Shown piece after piece: positions 14,589 through 15,463 of a stretch of DNA of 15,463 nucleotides. The notes beneath the pieces were generated by a model. It was not told the DNA's origin. It saw only the letters and a list, made by a program, of their open reading frames with translations, and did no database searches. Source of the stretch: Methanosphaera sp. (GTDB taxonomy: Archaea > Methanobacteriota > Methanobacteria > Methanobacteriales > Methanobacteriaceae); assembly GCA_017430835.1 (NCBI GenBank), contig JAFRMD010000136.1, positions 1-15,463 of the forward strand, given 5' to 3'. A program made the translations under genes and the position numbers. The first letter of the stretch is position 1; each line of letters opens with the position of its first letter.

Positions 14589-15064
14589 ATGGGATTCATA
14601 GCAGATAGTAAAAAGATAGCCAGCATCTTCAAAAATATTGAAGTAATTGAACAATCAGCTAAAACAGTAGAAAACACCTTGAAATCCACCCATAAAAAGT
14701 AGCGATAATTACATTAAAACAAAATGCATGGAAATAATACAGGATACAACATATTTTGCTGGATGAAATAACACATCTATCTAACCAAAAAACGGAAGTG
14801 ATTAAGTTTTCAGTTGACAGTCATGATGAAGATGAAGCCTGGGATGTATATAATGGAATACTGGATATTGAGGATTGTGATGATCCGGTTGCGGTACAAA
14901 ATATATTGGAAAGTGAAATAGATCCCTGATATGATTCGAGTTATTTTCATTATACTGATTATAATCCAAATAAGAATAGAGAAAATAAAAAAGATATTTG
15001 TAATACATGGACATGCTGTCTGCTGCTTATTATCCTATTTATCCTCTATCTAACAATTATTTAA
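14589..15064 (+). pseudogene. Orphan C-terminal module with an alternative tail, degenerate
   Basis: An AGGTGATT ribosome site precedes ATG 14589, which leads straight into a copy of the connector of the giant protein (14592-14781). The copy has an extra C near 14690 and lacks two bases near 14758, so the frame breaks twice. From 14782 the sequence has a different tail: NQKTEVIKFSVDSHDEDEAW and on to LESEIDP, then TGA at 14927-14929. In the same frame after that stop the translation continues (YDSSYFHYTDYNPNKNR, then a membrane-like CCLLLIILFILYLTII) to TAA at 15062-15064, so the original tail probably ended in a membrane anchor. It looks like a displaced, decaying alternative C-terminus of the upstream gene. 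Confidence 0.6.
14592..14781 (+). repeat. Second copy of the connector segment
   Basis: Partner of 13001-13191: 190 bp after one inserted and two deleted bases, with about a dozen substitutions, many at silent positions. This suggests the copy was under coding selection before it broke. Confidence 0.8.
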
Positions 15065-15463
15065 AGATTTAAGAGGGTTATTACTCCTTCCCCAATTTTT
15101 TACTATATCAACTTATTCTTTATAGTGACAATCATCCACAGAATATCTAAGCCAAATCTGTAATTACATGCAAAAAGCTGGTGATTGCTTATAATTTGAG
15201 TATTATCATAATTATATTAATCTTCGAGTTTGCATCGATTACGTATGGGATGCTCTACTATTAAATCATTTAACCCCCCATTAATGCAATAAATCCAACT
15301 ACGATTCTTTTTTCTTTATTATGGAGACCGTGCAACAATTGTGATTTGAGAGTATGTTCTATTCCTACTCCAAGCCGAGTTGGTGTCTCTTATTAGATTA
15401 TTATAATTAGTTTATATTTTATATTTTTTTATATTTTATATTTCTATTTGATTTTCATTTTCT
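15065..15463. other. Right-end region without recognised features
   Basis: No convincing frame, RNA gene or repeat is seen on either strand. The middle part (about 15120-15390) is less AT-rich than true spacer DNA here and may be decayed coding sequence. The end (15410-15450) is a simple TATATTTTATA-type low-complexity run. Confidence 0.4.

Noticed and set aside
14927..14929. TGA read as selenocysteine
   Set aside because: The region already has two frameshifts and no hairpin element was seen; ordinary decay is simpler.
14802..15014. Minus-strand 70-codon frame rich in His and Tyr
   Set aside because: It is the complement of the orphan tail, whose plus-strand frame has coherent acidic and membrane segments.
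15215..15285. tRNA-like stretch on the minus strand (AGTAGAGCATCCC)
   Set aside because: No pairing acceptor, anticodon or T arms could be formed around it.

Overview
The window is very AT-rich and has the features of a host-associated methanogenic archaeon of the Methanobacteriales, most likely Methanosphaera. The pointers are GGTGA-type ribosome sites, archaeal TATA boxes, a huge Asn/Thr-rich adhesin-like surface protein with Ig-like, beta-helix and papain-like domains, and a PG_binding_1 segment of the kind seen in these methanogens. The genus is an inference from style, not from a marker gene.

Left part (about 410-5662, everything read on the minus strand): a cas2-cas1 pair lies beside an array of nine 37-bp direct repeats. 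Eight repeats are identical or differ at one base, and the leader-distal one is degenerate, as in a CRISPR array. The spacers, however, are 253-703 bp long instead of about 30-40 bp, and each carries a small gene or a piece of coding sequence. Some hold one complete gene (116, 97, 196, 106 and 95 aa). One is an internal gene fragment with neither its own start nor its own stop (a peptidoglycan-binding domain). One holds the end of one gene plus the whole of the next. One is inverted and holds two small frames, the second cut off by the repeat. Two spacers carry paralogous genes. The leader between cas1 and the first repeat has a good TATA box pointing into the array, and the repeat itself holds a TATA-like core and stop codons in all six frames. 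Taken together this looks like a Cas1-Cas2 adaptation module that collects gene-sized DNA, a CRISPR-like counterpart of an integron. No interference genes (cas3, cas5-8, cas9, cas10) are in the window. A 56-aa lysine-rich frame with an inverted repeat at its promoter lies upstream of cas2 and may belong to the module.

Middle (5663-6520): mostly non-coding and degenerate, with the C-terminal remnant of an unrecognised gene at 5967-6194.

Right part (6521-15064): a 2370-aa secreted protein with signal peptide, Ig-like repeats, a parallel beta-helix, a complete papain-like Cys/His/Asn peptidase domain and a hydrophobic, glycine-rich stretch before a 146-aa tail. It overlaps by 4 bp a zinc-ribbon multi-membrane-segment protein. 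About 70 bp after that gene, a 190-bp copy of the region just before the tail reappears, joined to a completely different tail and broken by frameshifts. A shared connector with exchangeable C-termini, an overlapping downstream membrane gene and an orphan C-terminal module is the arrangement of polymorphic toxin/immunity loci, though here this is a hypothesis. The last 400 bases hold nothing I recognise.
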